Origin: Lachnospiraceae bacterium
GTDB lineage: Bacteria; Bacillota; Clostridia; Lachnospirales; Lachnospiraceae
NCBI GenBank assembly: GCA_910574195.1
Contig: CAJTBF010000005.1
Location: 179,188 to 243,187 of the forward strand
Reading direction: 5' to 3'
Length of the DNA: 64,000 nucleotides
This document shows, in pieces, positions 7,705 through 16,269 of this stretch (positions are counted from its first letter, which is position 1; every line of letters starts with the position of its first letter). Under the pieces are notes generated by a model. It was not told the DNA's origin, searched no databases, and worked only from the letters and a program-made list of their open reading frames with translations. A program made the position numbers and the translations under genes.

Positions 7705-7747
7705 AAGTACAGGAAAAAGAATACGAAAGTTCCTTACATGTCCAATG

Positions 7748-7791
7748 AAAAAAATAAATGCCTTCCGGTCGGTGGATATGACCGGAAGGCA
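7748..7791 (-). terminator. Terminator of the phosphofructokinase gene
   Basis: TGCCTTCCGGTC (7759-7770) pairs with GACCGGAAGGCA (7780-7791) over a 9-nt loop. On the minus strand it is followed by TTTATTTTTTTT, giving a strong intrinsic terminator 68 bp after the minus-strand gene's stop. It also separates that gene from the convergent flavoprotein gene. Confidence 0.85.
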
Positions 7792-7859
7792 AAAAAGAAA
7801 CAGAATTTTATTTCCACATACCAAATCTCATATTCGCGGCTTACCGCGGGGTATTTGAT

Positions 7860-9098
7860 TTAGTGCAGAATCGGACGGAACAGATGTCTTGGAATTCCGT
7901 CTACCATAACCGGAGAGACGTCGCCCTGGATCAAAGGACGTACATAATTGACAAATTCTTCAGTTACATAGTCTCCGTCTTCATTTACCCATTCTCTTGG
8001 AACCAGTTTTTCATCGTTGGCAATCTTATGCACATCTTTTACTTCTGTTCCGCTCTGATAGGGATCGTCAGACAGACGCTGCAGCACAACCATCTTTCCG
8101 CTGTCGCCTTCATCGGCAGCTTTTACAGCGGCGCCGCCCACCTGATATGCTTCCAGAATATCTACACGGGAAGCGCAGTGAGAAGCGGCTCTTTGCAGAG
8201 TGCTCAATTCGATTGCACGGGTTTTGCAGCCGATATCCCCTGCGATATAGCTTGCAAGATAGTTGGCGGTACCGGAGAGCTGCTTGTGCCCGAATGCATC
8301 TACGAAATCAATGCTCTGTCCCAGTTCGCAGACATAACGTCCGTCCGGCAGACTGATTCCTTCCGATACGGCAACCACGACAGAGGTTTTTGTTTTCAGC
8401 ACTTCCCGTACCTTTTCGCCGAATTTCTCGATGTCAAAAGGAAGCTCCGGCAGATAGATCAGATCCGGACCAGAACAGTCTTCCCCTTTGGAAAGCGCTG
8501 CAGCGCCGGTAAGCCATCCGGCATTTCGTCCCATAATCTCTACAATGGAAACCAATCCTTTGGAATATTCCAGACAGAAGCTGTCCCGAATGATTTCCTT
8601 TACGGAAGTTCCGATATATTTTGCGGCGCTGCCGTATCCTGGTGTATGATCTGTTAAGGCCAGATCGTTATCAATGGTTTTCGGGCATCCGATAAAACGT
8701 GTCGGAAAACCTGTGATGATGGCGTAGTCCGATAGTTTTTTGATCGTGTCCATGGAATCATTTCCACCGATATAAATGAATGCTTCAATATCCAGTTTTT
8801 TGAGGATGTCAAAAATTTTGTCGTAAACATCGCGGTCCTCATGGATTTCCGGCAGTTTATAGCGGCAGGAACCGAGAAAAGCAGCGGGAGTTCTCTTTAA
8901 AAGTTCCGCATCCAATTCATTTGTAATATGTTCGGATAAATCGATATATCTTTCATCAAGCAGTCCCTGGATGCCGTGCAGCATTCCATATACTTTTTTT
9001 GCACCGCGGTCTTTTGCGGTACGGTATACACCGGCAAGACTGGAATTAATAGCAGCGGTCGGTCCGCCTGATTGTCCGACGATTACATTTCCTTTCAT
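7860..9098 (-). CDS. pfp: 6-phosphofructokinase, probably pyrophosphate-dependent
   Basis: 412 residues. The N-terminal glycine loop is GQSGGPTAAIN. GGNDS at 111-115 and PKTIDND at 139-145 mark the phosphofructokinase active site. Asp in the fourth position of GGNDS and Lys in PKTIDND are the two residues that distinguish PPi-dependent enzymes from ATP enzymes (GGDGS, PGTIDND). It would phosphorylate fructose 6-phosphate using pyrophosphate, reversibly, in glycolysis. Start ATG 9098 is preceded by GGAGG 8 bp upstream; the earlier ATG at 9113 lies inside that ribosome site. The Asn at the third position is slightly unusual (GGDDS is commoner). Confidence 0.88.
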   Translation of the reverse strand: MKGNVIVGQSGGPTAAINSSLAGVYRTAKDRGAKKVYGMLHGIQGLLDERYIDLSEHITNELDAELLKRTPAAFLGSCRYKLPEIHEDRDVYDKIFDILKKLDIEAFIYIGGNDSMDTIKKLSDYAIITGFPTRFIGCPKTIDNDLALTDHTPGYGSAAKYIGTSVKEIIRDSFCLEYSKGLVSIVEIMGRNAGWLTGAAALSKGEDCSGPDLIYLPELPFDIEKFGEKVREVLKTKTSVVVAVSEGISLPDGRYVCELGQSIDFVDAFGHKQLSGTANYLASYIAGDIGCKTRAIELSTLQRAASHCASRVDILEAYQVGGAAVKAADEGDSGKMVVLQRLSDDPYQSGTEVKDVHKIANDEKLVPREWVNEDGDYVTEEFVNYVRPLIQGDVSPVMVDGIPRHLFRPILH

Positions 9099-9423
9099 GT
9101 AAAATACCTCCATTTTGTTTTATAGTAATCGCTCTGAACGATTACGCTTTATGCACGTTTTAGATCTCCAAATTTGTACATACTATTACTAGTTTAGTGC
9201 ATTATGATGAATTTGTAAATGAAAAAATGAAAAAGACTTTAAAATACCCGGTGAAATGTATTTGTTTTCAGGTTGTCAGAAAAGGGATTTGACGATATAA
9301 TAAAAATAATATATCTTTCGGGATAAAATTGTGTGATAAACGTTTTGGTAAAGAGCAAGTAAGAGATGAAATGAGATAGATTTGAATGTGTTGAGAATAA
9401 AGTTGCAGGAGGAATCATGAACA
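9099..9423. other. Intergenic region between pfp and mntA
   Basis: No gene is supported in these 325 bases. On the pfp side GTAATCG (9125-9131) and CGATTAC (9139-9145) form a 7-bp hairpin in the pfp leader. AT-rich sequence around 9296-9312 could hold a promoter for mntA, but I see no clear -35/-10 pair. Confidence 0.4.
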
Positions 9424-9705
9424 ATGAATACAATGCCGGTTTCAGAATTGGTTGATAAAGTTGCCGCAATATGCAGAGCAAACGGCGTAAAACGGTTGGA
9501 ATTGTTTGGTTCCTTTGCCACAGGCACGGCAACGCCGACAAGTGATATAGATTTTGTTGTTTATGGATGTGAAGATCCGCTGCAGCTTGAGGAGGCTCTG
9601 GCAGAGATCGATACGCTTCGCAAAATCGATATTTTTGATTATGACAGTATCAATAATGAATTTTTACTGGAGGATATAAGAAAATATGGAAAGCAGATAT
9701 ATTAA
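9424..9705 (+). CDS. mntA: MNT-type nucleotidyltransferase (MntA-like antitoxin)
   Basis: 93 residues. The minimal nucleotidyltransferase motif is complete: GSFATGTATPTSDIDFVV gives GS-x10-DxD, plus a third Asp in KIDIFD. In characterised MntA/HepT pairs this enzyme transfers AMP to the HEPN toxin and so neutralises it. The next gene is a HEPN protein overlapping it by 20 bp. ATG 9424 follows AGGAGGA (9407-9413) by 10 bp; ATG 9417 lies in another frame and is too close to that site. Family assignment is good; the polarity of toxin and antitoxin is taken from studied homologues. Confidence 0.88.
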   Translation: MNTMPVSELVDKVAAICRANGVKRLELFGSFATGTATPTSDIDFVVYGCEDPLQLEEALAEIDTLRKIDIFDYDSINNEFLLEDIRKYGKQIY

Positions 9706-10093
9706 TCGTTATCGTACGTTTTGCAGGAGTCTGAAAAATTTGGAAAAGAGCCGGAAAGCGGATCCAAAAGCAGATTTTGTACTGGAAGGGACTGTCTTAA
9801 ACTTTAATCTTACTTTTGATATTTCGTGGAAGGTGATGAAAGATATCCTGGTTAAGAGGCTGGAGATTCTCGGGTTTGCGGTGGGATCGCCGCGTGAAAC
9901 ATTGAAGCAGGCATTTACGAACGGGCTTATTGACGATGATCAATGGATGCAGATGCTTCGTGTAAGAAATCAACTGGCACATGATTATGACGGAACTTTT
10001 GCGGCGGAAAAATTCCAGGATATTATTCAGGTATATTATCCACTGTTTGTAGAATTAAAGGAGAATGTGAAGAAATATTATTCCTGTTCCTGA
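9686..10093 (+). CDS. hepT: HEPN-domain protein (HepT-like, nucleotidyltransferase substrate-binding family)
   Basis: 135 residues, all-alpha. The RNQLAHDYD segment near residue 93 contains the HEPN RNase motif R-x4-H followed by Tyr, the tyrosine that is AMPylated in related systems. The family is the HI0074 type, which pairs with HI0073-type nucleotidyltransferases. It probably acts as an RNase toxin held in check by the overlapping MntA. Translation is coupled by the 20-bp overlap. A structured repeat begins directly at its stop codon. Confidence 0.87.
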   Translation: MESRYINRYRTFCRSLKNLEKSRKADPKADFVLEGTVLNFNLTFDISWKVMKDILVKRLEILGFAVGSPRETLKQAFTNGLIDDDQWMQMLRVRNQLAHDYDGTFAAEKFQDIIQVYYPLFVELKENVKKYYSCS

Positions 10094-10173
10094 GGGGCGA
10101 TTTTTGCGCAGCAAAACTTAAAATATCGCCCCGAACCGTTACTATGAGCGGCCTCCCGGGTCGTGAATAGTAA
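10094..10173 (+). repeat. Multi-hairpin intergenic repeat, copy C (partial)
   Basis: Starts directly at the hepT stop. GGGGCGAT (10094-10101) pairs with ATCGCCCC (10125-10132) around a 23-nt loop containing GCAAAACTTAAAAT, and TTACTAT (10139-10145) pairs with ATAGTAA (10167-10173). The copy at 45027-45170 has the same loop core (GGAAAACTTCAAT) and the same terminal hairpin but different stem bases that still pair. Only the second and third hairpins are present here. Confidence 0.55.
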
Positions 10174-10204
10174 TCAAAAAGGAACATAATTGTGAAAAAA
10201 GTAC

Positions 10205-10233
10205 TTGCATTTTGTAAAAAAATAAAGTATGAT
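10205..10233 (+). promoter_or_regulatory. Promoter of the pseudokinase operon
   Basis: TTGCAT at 10205-10210 and TATGAT at 10228-10233 are separated by 17 bp, about 90 bp before the pseudokinase start. Confidence 0.65.
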
Positions 10234-10322
10234 ACAAATACTCTATTTACAAGTCATGATTATCTTGTATTTTCAGGCGCGGAGATCAGGCCGGCAGTGT
10301 ATGACACTTGCAAAGGCGGCGG

Positions 10323-11837
10323 ATGATCCGTGTGGAATTCAAATCCGGTCGGATTGTATTTTTTCAGAAAGAATTAGTTATACGGCTCACAGAAAGAAGA
10401 ATGTTTTTTTGCTGTGCGCAGAAAGGAGAGGATGCGTTTATCATAACGAGTTATGAGGTGATAAAATTTATAGAGCATGGAAACCGCTGCCGGCCTGTCA
10501 TGGACAGTGTACCCGGGGAATTGCTGATATATCGGCTGAAACGCTGTCCGGAGGTGGAGAAAGCCTGTTTATTTCGATGGATCGGCGGGTTCGTGTATCA
10601 GATAGAACAGTTTCACCGATGCAGAAATGATCAGAGTTATCGCTATATAAATCCATATAGTGTGCTGATAACCCGGGAAGAGAAGCTTTTGCTTTTGGAT
10701 CTGGAAGCGGAGAGCAATGCATTTGTGCTGAAGAATATGCAGACACGTGCGATGCGAAATCATTTTATCAGACCGGCCGCTTTGGCCGGAGAACAGACAA
10801 AGATTGCCTGTGATCTTTATGGATATGCAAAAACGATCCAATTTCTATTGGCGAACGCACATGTTACGCCGTCACTTACAAAATGGGAAGAGCACCGTTT
10901 TGAAAAAATCATTGAGAAATGTCTTTGTGAAAACCCCAGGAAACAATATGAAAATTTCAAACAGATTCAAAAGGAGCTTCCATCCGGATATGGGGCGGCT
11001 GTGCAGGAACAAAAAAAGAAAAAGCAGTATGGAATTATGGCTGTCGGTCTTCTCATCGTACTTCTATTTGCCTTTTTAAAAAATCAGGCGCTGATAAAAG
11101 AGAAACAACAGCTTCAGGAACAGACGGAGCGATATATGCAAAATCAGTCAGAGCAGAAAGAAAAGGGGATGGATTTTGCAGGAGAAGAGCGGAAAACAAA
11201 GGAGGCAGGTACAACGGAAGAGAAAGAGGAGGATTGGGAGGAAGCAGACGGAGAGGAGAAAAACGGACCTCGCGACGGGATGGACGAGCTGGCAGAGGCG
11301 ACCGACAGACTGTATACGTATCTGCTGAAAAATACGGCAAAAGACAATCAGGAAGTCATAGAGCAGGGGGAGGAATTAAGAAGGGAGTTATTGCGGTATC
11401 TGTCAGCGGCTTACGATCGGGAAGAGAGGGCAGAGAAAGCGCTGGAAGCCTACGAAGAGTTATGTACACTGGAAGTACAAAAACCGCTGCTCGAAACGGC
11501 ATATATCCGTAGAATGACATTGGAAATGGAGCAAGGCAGAGAAGAAGTGTTGCAGACAGGGGACGAAGCGCTGGAACGACTTCCGGATTCCATGCCTCTG
11601 GCGGAAAAATATATAGAAATAGTATGGGAGAAAGAGATCCCAAAAGAAGAGGGAATGGAAAAACTGGAACAACTTCTGCTGCGTTTTCCGGATCTGAAGA
11701 ATACGGTCTATTATCAGGAACTGAAAAACCGGTACGAAATACCGGAGAAAGAGATGAAAGGAACAGAGGATGAAGGAAACAGAGAGAATAAAGGAGAAAA
11801 CGAAGAACAAAGAGAAGAAATGGAACAAGAGCAGTAG
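10323..11837 (+). CDS. Membrane-anchored protein-kinase-like protein (probable pseudokinase)
   Basis: About 504 residues. Residues ~75-225 resemble a kinase C-lobe: YINPYSVLIT (position of the catalytic loop), LLLLDLEA (position of DFG), DLYGYAKTIQFLL, and a late KCLCENPRKQYENF segment. The catalytic HRD aspartate and a clear N-lobe lysine are missing, so it is probably inactive. A Lys-rich stop-transfer and one membrane helix lie at ~236-252, followed by a long Glu/Lys-rich, partly coiled outer part with tetratricopeptide-like helices. The plan (cytosolic pseudokinase, helix, helical exterior) resembles EssB of type VII secretion, but no secretion genes are nearby. ATG 10323 or TTG 10308 may start it. 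It overlaps the next gene by 68 bp. Confidence 0.6.
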   Translation: MIRVEFKSGRIVFFQKELVIRLTERRMFFCCAQKGEDAFIITSYEVIKFIEHGNRCRPVMDSVPGELLIYRLKRCPEVEKACLFRWIGGFVYQIEQFHRCRNDQSYRYINPYSVLITREEKLLLLDLEAESNAFVLKNMQTRAMRNHFIRPAALAGEQTKIACDLYGYAKTIQFLLANAHVTPSLTKWEEHRFEKIIEKCLCENPRKQYENFKQIQKELPSGYGAAVQEQKKKKQYGIMAVGLLIVLLFAFLKNQALIKEKQQLQEQTERYMQNQSEQKEKGMDFAGEERKTKEAGTTEEKEEDWEEADGEEKNGPRDGMDELAEATDRLYTYLLKNTAKDNQEVIEQGEELRRELLRYLSAAYDREERAEKALEAYEELCTLEVQKPLLETAYIRRMTLEMEQGREEVLQTGDEALERLPDSMPLAEKYIEIVWEKEIPKEEGMEKLEQLLLRFPDLKNTVYYQELKNRYEIPEKEMKGTEDEGNRENKGENEEQREEMEQEQ

Positions 11838-13914
11838 TCTGTTTTTGCCTTTGCTGGTATTTTGTGTCTTCGTGGCAGGAGCACGGGAAAGTAGGGCTGG
11901 ATACGACGAGAATGTAAAAGTAGACACGGTGGTGACGGAGATTGACGAAGCGCCGGACATACCGGAAGAATCGGAAGATACCATACTTCCGGAAGAGCCT
12001 GTAAGTTTACCGGAGATACAATACCCGGAGGCGGACGGAAGGCAGGGATATTATCTTTTCTTTCCGGATATTCGGATCCGGCACAGAGAACCGGAAGCCG
12101 TAACAAAATATAGACTTTTGTCAGCGGACGGGAACAAAACGGAAGGAAGTCTGGAGGGCAAAGAGGGAGAGACAAGTGAGGTACTTCTGGAGGGAAAATG
12201 TATGTCGGAAGGGGAAAATATACTGCGCGTATGGATGGAAGAAAAAGAAGAGTCTTCGCAGGAGCCAATGTTTTTACAGGAAGTTTCCTTTTTGGTGGAT
12301 ACCCAAAAACCGGCGCCGGTTCTGTTTTTGTATGATCCTGTGCCCAGTGGGGAGTGTATTTTTGCGAATGCGCCTGTGGAAATTATGATAAAAAGCGGCG
12401 AAGAAGAGGAGGATGTGGAACAAATCTGCTATCGGACGGAAAATGGAGATTGGGGGAACCTGCCGGCAGAGGGAGGGACCGTTTTATTACAGCCTGGATT
12501 TCGCGGGAGAGTAGAGGCATACGCCCTGGATTGTGCAGGAAACCGGTCGGAACTGACCATATCCTGTGAAATTTTTTGTGAGAATACGCCGCCGGCGGTG
12601 CAAATGTATGTAGAAGGAGGAACGGATTTTTGGCATACCGGGCCGGTGGCAGTGCAGGTGAATGTCCGGGAGAATCCGGAGGAAACCGGGATTAGGAGCG
12701 TAACGTGTTATGGCGGCGGCCGGATTTTATGGCAGGAACATATAGAGCAGGCAGGAAGGTTCTCTTTGGAAAACAATTTTATCGTGGATCTTGTCTCTGA
12801 AGGAGGCGCCGGAATACCAGTGACCGTGGAGGCAACTGACTGGGCAGGAAATGCCTGGACAGAAACCAGAACAATTTTAGTTGATACGGCGGCCCCGGTG
12901 ATTCAAAGCGAAGGGATTTATGACCAGATGATTTCAGCGGAACCTGTATCCGGAAAGATATGGATACAGGAGGAAAATGGGTTGGACTATGAGAAAATTG
13001 AAATTTGGAGAACGTCTCCTTCCGGAAAAAGAGAATATCTTGAGATTCCGGGAAATGGGGCTAAAGGCACAGAGGGCGGTGTGGATCCGACAAAGCGGCA
13101 GGAATGGGAGATCTCACTGGTGGAAGACGGGATATATGAGATTGCTGTGACAGTCAGAGATCTGTCCGGACATGAAATAAAACAGCAATACCGGATTACG
13201 GTGGATGGAACCAGTCCGGTTATCCGGTATGTGAATCAAATGCAGGGAGCATATGTTCCCTATTTTCAATGGAATTACGGGACGGAGGAAATGTTCTGGG
13301 ATTTTACGGAATATTCTTATGAGATGCGTCTGGACGATCGATTTTATGCACCTGGAAAGAGGGTAACACAGGAAGGGCGCAGAAAGTTACAGGTAGCGGC
13401 GGTGGATGCCGCCGGAAACCGTTCTGTGGCCGAAGCTGTATTTCAAATTGATCATACCCCTCCGAATATTCGAATTTATAATGTGGAGGACGGAAAAACG
13501 TATGAAGATGCTGTGGAGATGAGTATGTCGGTGGAGGGAGAAGGAGAATATCTCAAAGAAATACAGATCAATTCTGAAGAAATGCATCTGGAGGAAGCAT
13601 GTCAGGTGTTCCGGAAAAGTTTTCAGGAGCCGGGGGAATATAAGATCAGAATGCGGGCGGAAGATCCGGCGGGGAATCAGGAACAAAGGCAGCTTACTTT
13701 TCAGATAAAGGAAAAAGGGGCAGAGAGTATATGGAGTCCGGTGAAAAAAATATTTCAGAGAGAAGAATCGAGCGCAGAGGAATCCGCCGGAATGGGATAT
13801 GAGAAAAAGGAAGTGAAAGAAATTCCCGCTGCCGGGGTTGCAATGCTTCTCTTACCGGCAGCGGTTCTGTTTCCTATATTGAAGCGATCTATTGTTTTAG
13901 GAAAAAGGAAGTAA
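11770..13914 (+). CDS. Surface protein with repeated Ig-like domains
   Basis: 714 residues. The N-terminal Lys-rich stretch precedes a signal-peptide-like segment (about 22-43). The body holds several Ig-like modules, each ending in a D-x-(A/S)-G motif: DCAGNRS, DWAGNAW, DLSGHEI, DAAGNRS and DPAGNQ. Linkers such as DTAAPVI, DGTSPVI and DHTPPNI separate them. A C-terminal membrane helix with basic tail (about 686-714) anchors it. It is therefore exposed outside the membrane, perhaps as an adhesin or scaffold. AAAGGAACAGAGG precedes ATG 11770; the start lies inside the upstream pseudokinase gene, implying coupled expression. No enzymatic motif seen. Confidence 0.75.
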   Translation: MKETERIKEKTKNKEKKWNKSSSLFLPLLVFCVFVAGARESRAGYDENVKVDTVVTEIDEAPDIPEESEDTILPEEPVSLPEIQYPEADGRQGYYLFFPDIRIRHREPEAVTKYRLLSADGNKTEGSLEGKEGETSEVLLEGKCMSEGENILRVWMEEKEESSQEPMFLQEVSFLVDTQKPAPVLFLYDPVPSGECIFANAPVEIMIKSGEEEEDVEQICYRTENGDWGNLPAEGGTVLLQPGFRGRVEAYALDCAGNRSELTISCEIFCENTPPAVQMYVEGGTDFWHTGPVAVQVNVRENPEETGIRSVTCYGGGRILWQEHIEQAGRFSLENNFIVDLVSEGGAGIPVTVEATDWAGNAWTETRTILVDTAAPVIQSEGIYDQMISAEPVSGKIWIQEENGLDYEKIEIWRTSPSGKREYLEIPGNGAKGTEGGVDPTKRQEWEISLVEDGIYEIAVTVRDLSGHEIKQQYRITVDGTSPVIRYVNQMQGAYVPYFQWNYGTEEMFWDFTEYSYEMRLDDRFYAPGKRVTQEGRRKLQVAAVDAAGNRSVAEAVFQIDHTPPNIRIYNVEDGKTYEDAVEMSMSVEGEGEYLKEIQINSEEMHLEEACQVFRKSFQEPGEYKIRMRAEDPAGNQEQRQLTFQIKEKGAESIWSPVKKIFQREESSAEESAGMGYEKKEVKEIPAAGVAMLLLPAAVLFPILKRSIVLGKRK

Positions 13915-13917
13915 TTT

Positions 13918-14937
13918 TCAGTTGAATTTCAGGACAAGTTTCAGTACATCTTTCGGATGCTCGGTAATCATTGTGAGAGCGTCCATAATATCCTTGTAAT
14001 TGTAGGCTTTGGTCATCAGTTTCTGCGGGGTAAGGCTTCCGTCCTCAAAACCGGCGATGACCTCGTCAAAGCAATGATTATTCAGACGGGAACCAACAAT
14101 GGTAAGTTCCTTTTTAGTAATATCCGCCATGCAGATACTGGAAGGTTGATTTTTCAACCCGAGACAGACAATGCGTCCGGCGGGACATGCGAGCTTCACG
14201 GCCTGTTCAAAAGAAGAAGGGATGCAGACAGTATCGACAATCACCGGAATGCCTTCCCCTTCTGTGAACCGGTCAAGTCTTTCTTCCAGATTCTCTTCGG
14301 ACACAGATACAATTTCATCTGCGCCCATCTCTTTTGCTTTGTACAACCGTTCTTTTACCAGGTCCGTCATGATGACCTTCGCCCCGTTTCTTTTCGCAAC
14401 CTGCATGGCACAGATACCGATGGGGCCGGCTCCCATGATGAGAACCCGGTCATCCGCCTGAATCTGTGCTCTCTGATTGATCTCTACACCGATTGTATAT
14501 GGTTCCGCCAGACCCAGCAGGGATTCGTCGAATTTTTTATGATAGAGATGTATATTTGCGGCGGGTACTTTGACATATTCAGCAAAGCCGCCGTCACGGT
14601 GTACTCCCATCACCTCAAGATCCCGGCAGACATTGTGGCGGCCGATTCGACAGGCGTAACAGTGCCCGCAACTGATGACCGGATCCGCGGCAACCTGGTC
14701 GCCGGGTGCCGTATTTGTGACTGCAGAGCCAATAGACTCTACGATGCCGCCGAATTCATGACCGATCAGGCGCGGATAAGTGGCGAGGGAATTCGTTCCA
14801 TTGTAAATTCCGATATCTGAGCCGCAGATACCGCCGGAGGTAACGCGGATAATTACATCATCCGGATTTGTGATCTCCGGTTTTGGAACATCTACAATTT
14901 CAACCCGAAAAGGTTCGATTACCTGAATTGCTTTCAT
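13918..14937 (-). CDS. Zinc-dependent alcohol dehydrogenase (RspB-like)
   Basis: 339 residues of the medium-chain dehydrogenase family. The catalytic zinc site shows as GGICGSD and IGHEFGG; the structural zinc loop is CGHCYACRIGRHNVC; the nucleotide loop is GAGPIG. Overall it resembles E. coli RspB and L-galactonate/aldonate 5-dehydrogenases, so a sugar-acid or polyol substrate is likely. ATG 14937 has AGGAGG upstream on the minus strand; the frame further upstream lacks a ribosome site. A long palindrome at 15017-15063 lies in its promoter region, and an FCD GntR gene is encoded just upstream in the same direction. Confidence 0.85.
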   Translation of the reverse strand: MKAIQVIEPFRVEIVDVPKPEITNPDDVIIRVTSGGICGSDIGIYNGTNSLATYPRLIGHEFGGIVESIGSAVTNTAPGDQVAADPVISCGHCYACRIGRHNVCRDLEVMGVHRDGGFAEYVKVPAANIHLYHKKFDESLLGLAEPYTIGVEINQRAQIQADDRVLIMGAGPIGICAMQVAKRNGAKVIMTDLVKERLYKAKEMGADEIVSVSEENLEERLDRFTEGEGIPVIVDTVCIPSSFEQAVKLACPAGRIVCLGLKNQPSSICMADITKKELTIVGSRLNNHCFDEVIAGFEDGSLTPQKLMTKAYNYKDIMDALTMITEHPKDVLKLVLKFN

Positions 14938-15016
14938 TTTATTTAGCCTCCTTCTAAAATGAGTAAAAAATAATGTGGAAAACGTGCATAGAATGTCAGA
15001 ATAACAATAAAATGTC

Positions 15017-15063
15017 ATCGGACGTCTTATGTATTGTGGTAAATGTATCATAGGACGTCCGAT
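15017..15063. promoter_or_regulatory. Candidate GntR operator (GACGTC palindrome)
   Basis: ATCGGACGTC (15017-15026) and GACGTCCGAT (15054-15063) are perfect inverted repeats. TTATG and CATAG continue them inward, so each half reads GGACGTCYTATG. It sits between the dehydrogenase start and the GntR gene and is the obvious binding site candidate for the FCD regulator encoded at 15228-15941. Confidence 0.55.
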
Positions 15064-15104
15064 GTGTCAAGAGAAAAAATAAAATGCAACCACAGGAAAG
15101 AAAG

Positions 15105-15226
15105 GTTACAGTTAATTTTCACGGATCAGGAATGCGCCGAACTGCGCATTCCGCGAGAACAGACTTACGCAGCGGCAACAGGTTTCATTTTATTGCCGCG
15201 AAGCAATGGACCAGGCAGTTATGCCT
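15105..15226 (+). repeat. Multi-hairpin intergenic repeat, copy A (divergent)
   Basis: Begins with GTTACAGTT, then a 9-bp hairpin GGAATGCGC / GCGCATTCC (15129-15152), a second with GCGGCAA / TTGCCGC (15172-15199), and a third AGGCA / TGCCT (15213-15226) ending at the gntR stop codon. The order GTTAC - CAGG hairpin - CCG-(N2)-AGAAC matches copy B at 45027, but the second hairpin's loop is not clearly the same. Assignment to the family is tentative. Confidence 0.4.
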
Positions 15227-15227
15227 G

Positions 15228-15941
15228 CTACGGAGTATTTGACCTGGCTTTTATTAGCTTTTCAATATGCTCCTGATTGTATCTCATGTGTTCCAGCATC
15301 GCTTCTTTTGCGGCGTGGGGATTCTTTTCCGCAATAGCGGTTGTAATGGCCCGATGCGTTGCAATGGTTTTTTCCGTAAGATTTGCATTCGTTGCTTTGA
15401 TTTGTTCTCTGATCGCGGAATGAATCACCGGAATGACGTTGGGAACCACCTGATTTTTGCTGCTCCTGGCAATGGTTTCATGAAAGGCAATGTCTTCTGT
15501 TACAAAGTCCTGGTTCTGGCGGATCTTTTCTTCCACGGCAAGGCAGGACTGCCGAATTTTTTTAACATCCTCTTTGGAAGCACGCATTGCTGCCAGAGCG
15601 GCAATATCCGGTTCGATCATCGTACGCACTTCCATGAGATCCAACGCCAGACGACTTTTATCTTCCACAAAATTCAGCCCCAGCGGATCGTCGGTGAGTC
15701 CTGTTTTTTCACTGACAAAAGTTCCCAGACCTCTTCGTATCTCGACAATGTTTCTGGATACAAGAATTTTGATGGCTTCCCGAATTGTTCCGCGCCCCAC
15801 CCCCACAGCCCTGGCAAGTTGAAATTCATTTGGAAGCCGTTCGCCTTTTTGAAAGGTATTTTCTGCAATCAGGTTTGCAATTTGATCGGCTATTTGTTCT
15901 GCCAACGGTTTTTCATTGTTCTGTATTGTTTCCAATTTCAT
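15228..15941 (-). CDS. GntR-family regulator, FadR/FCD subfamily
   Basis: 237 residues. The winged-helix domain occupies residues 10-75 with GERLPNEFQLARAVGVGRGTIREAI and the GLGTFV wing. The FCD effector domain (~95-225) carries conserved metal-ligand-type residues in E-D-I-A-F-H-E and the two late His in RAITT/ HMRYN regions. Such proteins sense sugar acids or other carboxylates and repress nearby catabolic genes. It lies between the RspB-like dehydrogenase and the divergent ABC importer, so both are likely targets. A repeat element abuts its stop codon. Confidence 0.9.
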   Translation of the reverse strand: MKLETIQNNEKPLAEQIADQIANLIAENTFQKGERLPNEFQLARAVGVGRGTIREAIKILVSRNIVEIRRGLGTFVSEKTGLTDDPLGLNFVEDKSRLALDLMEVRTMIEPDIAALAAMRASKEDVKKIRQSCLAVEEKIRQNQDFVTEDIAFHETIARSSKNQVVPNVIPVIHSAIREQIKATNANLTEKTIATHRAITTAIAEKNPHAAKEAMLEHMRYNQEHIEKLIKARSNTP

Positions 15942-16181
15942 ATTCTTTATATTTCCTTTCCTGTCTCCGAGAGGTTACTGCGTTGAAGTCCTAAAATGAT
16001 GAGGTAAGGATTGTTGTATATTATACCTCTATACGGTAAAAAAGTCGAGGGTTATGAAAAGAAATATATCACGAAGCTGTTTTAGTATAATAGCACAAAA
16101 TTCTTTGGTGAAAATTGTTGAATTTCATGAAAATTAAGAATATGTTTCGGATAATAGTGACAAAATTAAGAAAACGTGCTA

Positions 16182-16203
16182 TTGTATACATTAGTTAATA
16201 CAA
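16182..16203. promoter_or_regulatory. TTGTAT inverted repeat upstream of the ABC importer
   Basis: TTGTAT (16182-16187) and ATACAA (16198-16203) form a dyad 67 bp before the binding-protein start. It overlaps a weak promoter (GTGACA 16157-16162, TATTGT 16180-16185). The 8-mer TTGTATAC here recurs as its complement GTATACAA at 24759 and 24945 around the second GntR gene, hinting at a shared operator. The rest of 15942-16269 holds nothing else I can identify. Confidence 0.4.
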
Positions 16204-16269
16204 GACAGTGCACAAAATGTATTACGAAGAAAGGGAACTTTGAAAACAGAAAGAAAAGGAGAGCGAAAA

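Noticed and set aside
7863..8657. 264-codon plus-strand frame opposite the phosphofructokinase gene
   Set aside because: Antisense shadow of a clearly conserved enzyme.
9121..9145. Hairpin in the pfp leader as another copy of the intergenic repeat
   Set aside because: Only a 7-bp stem and a TTCAGAG resemblance; the rest of the element is missing.
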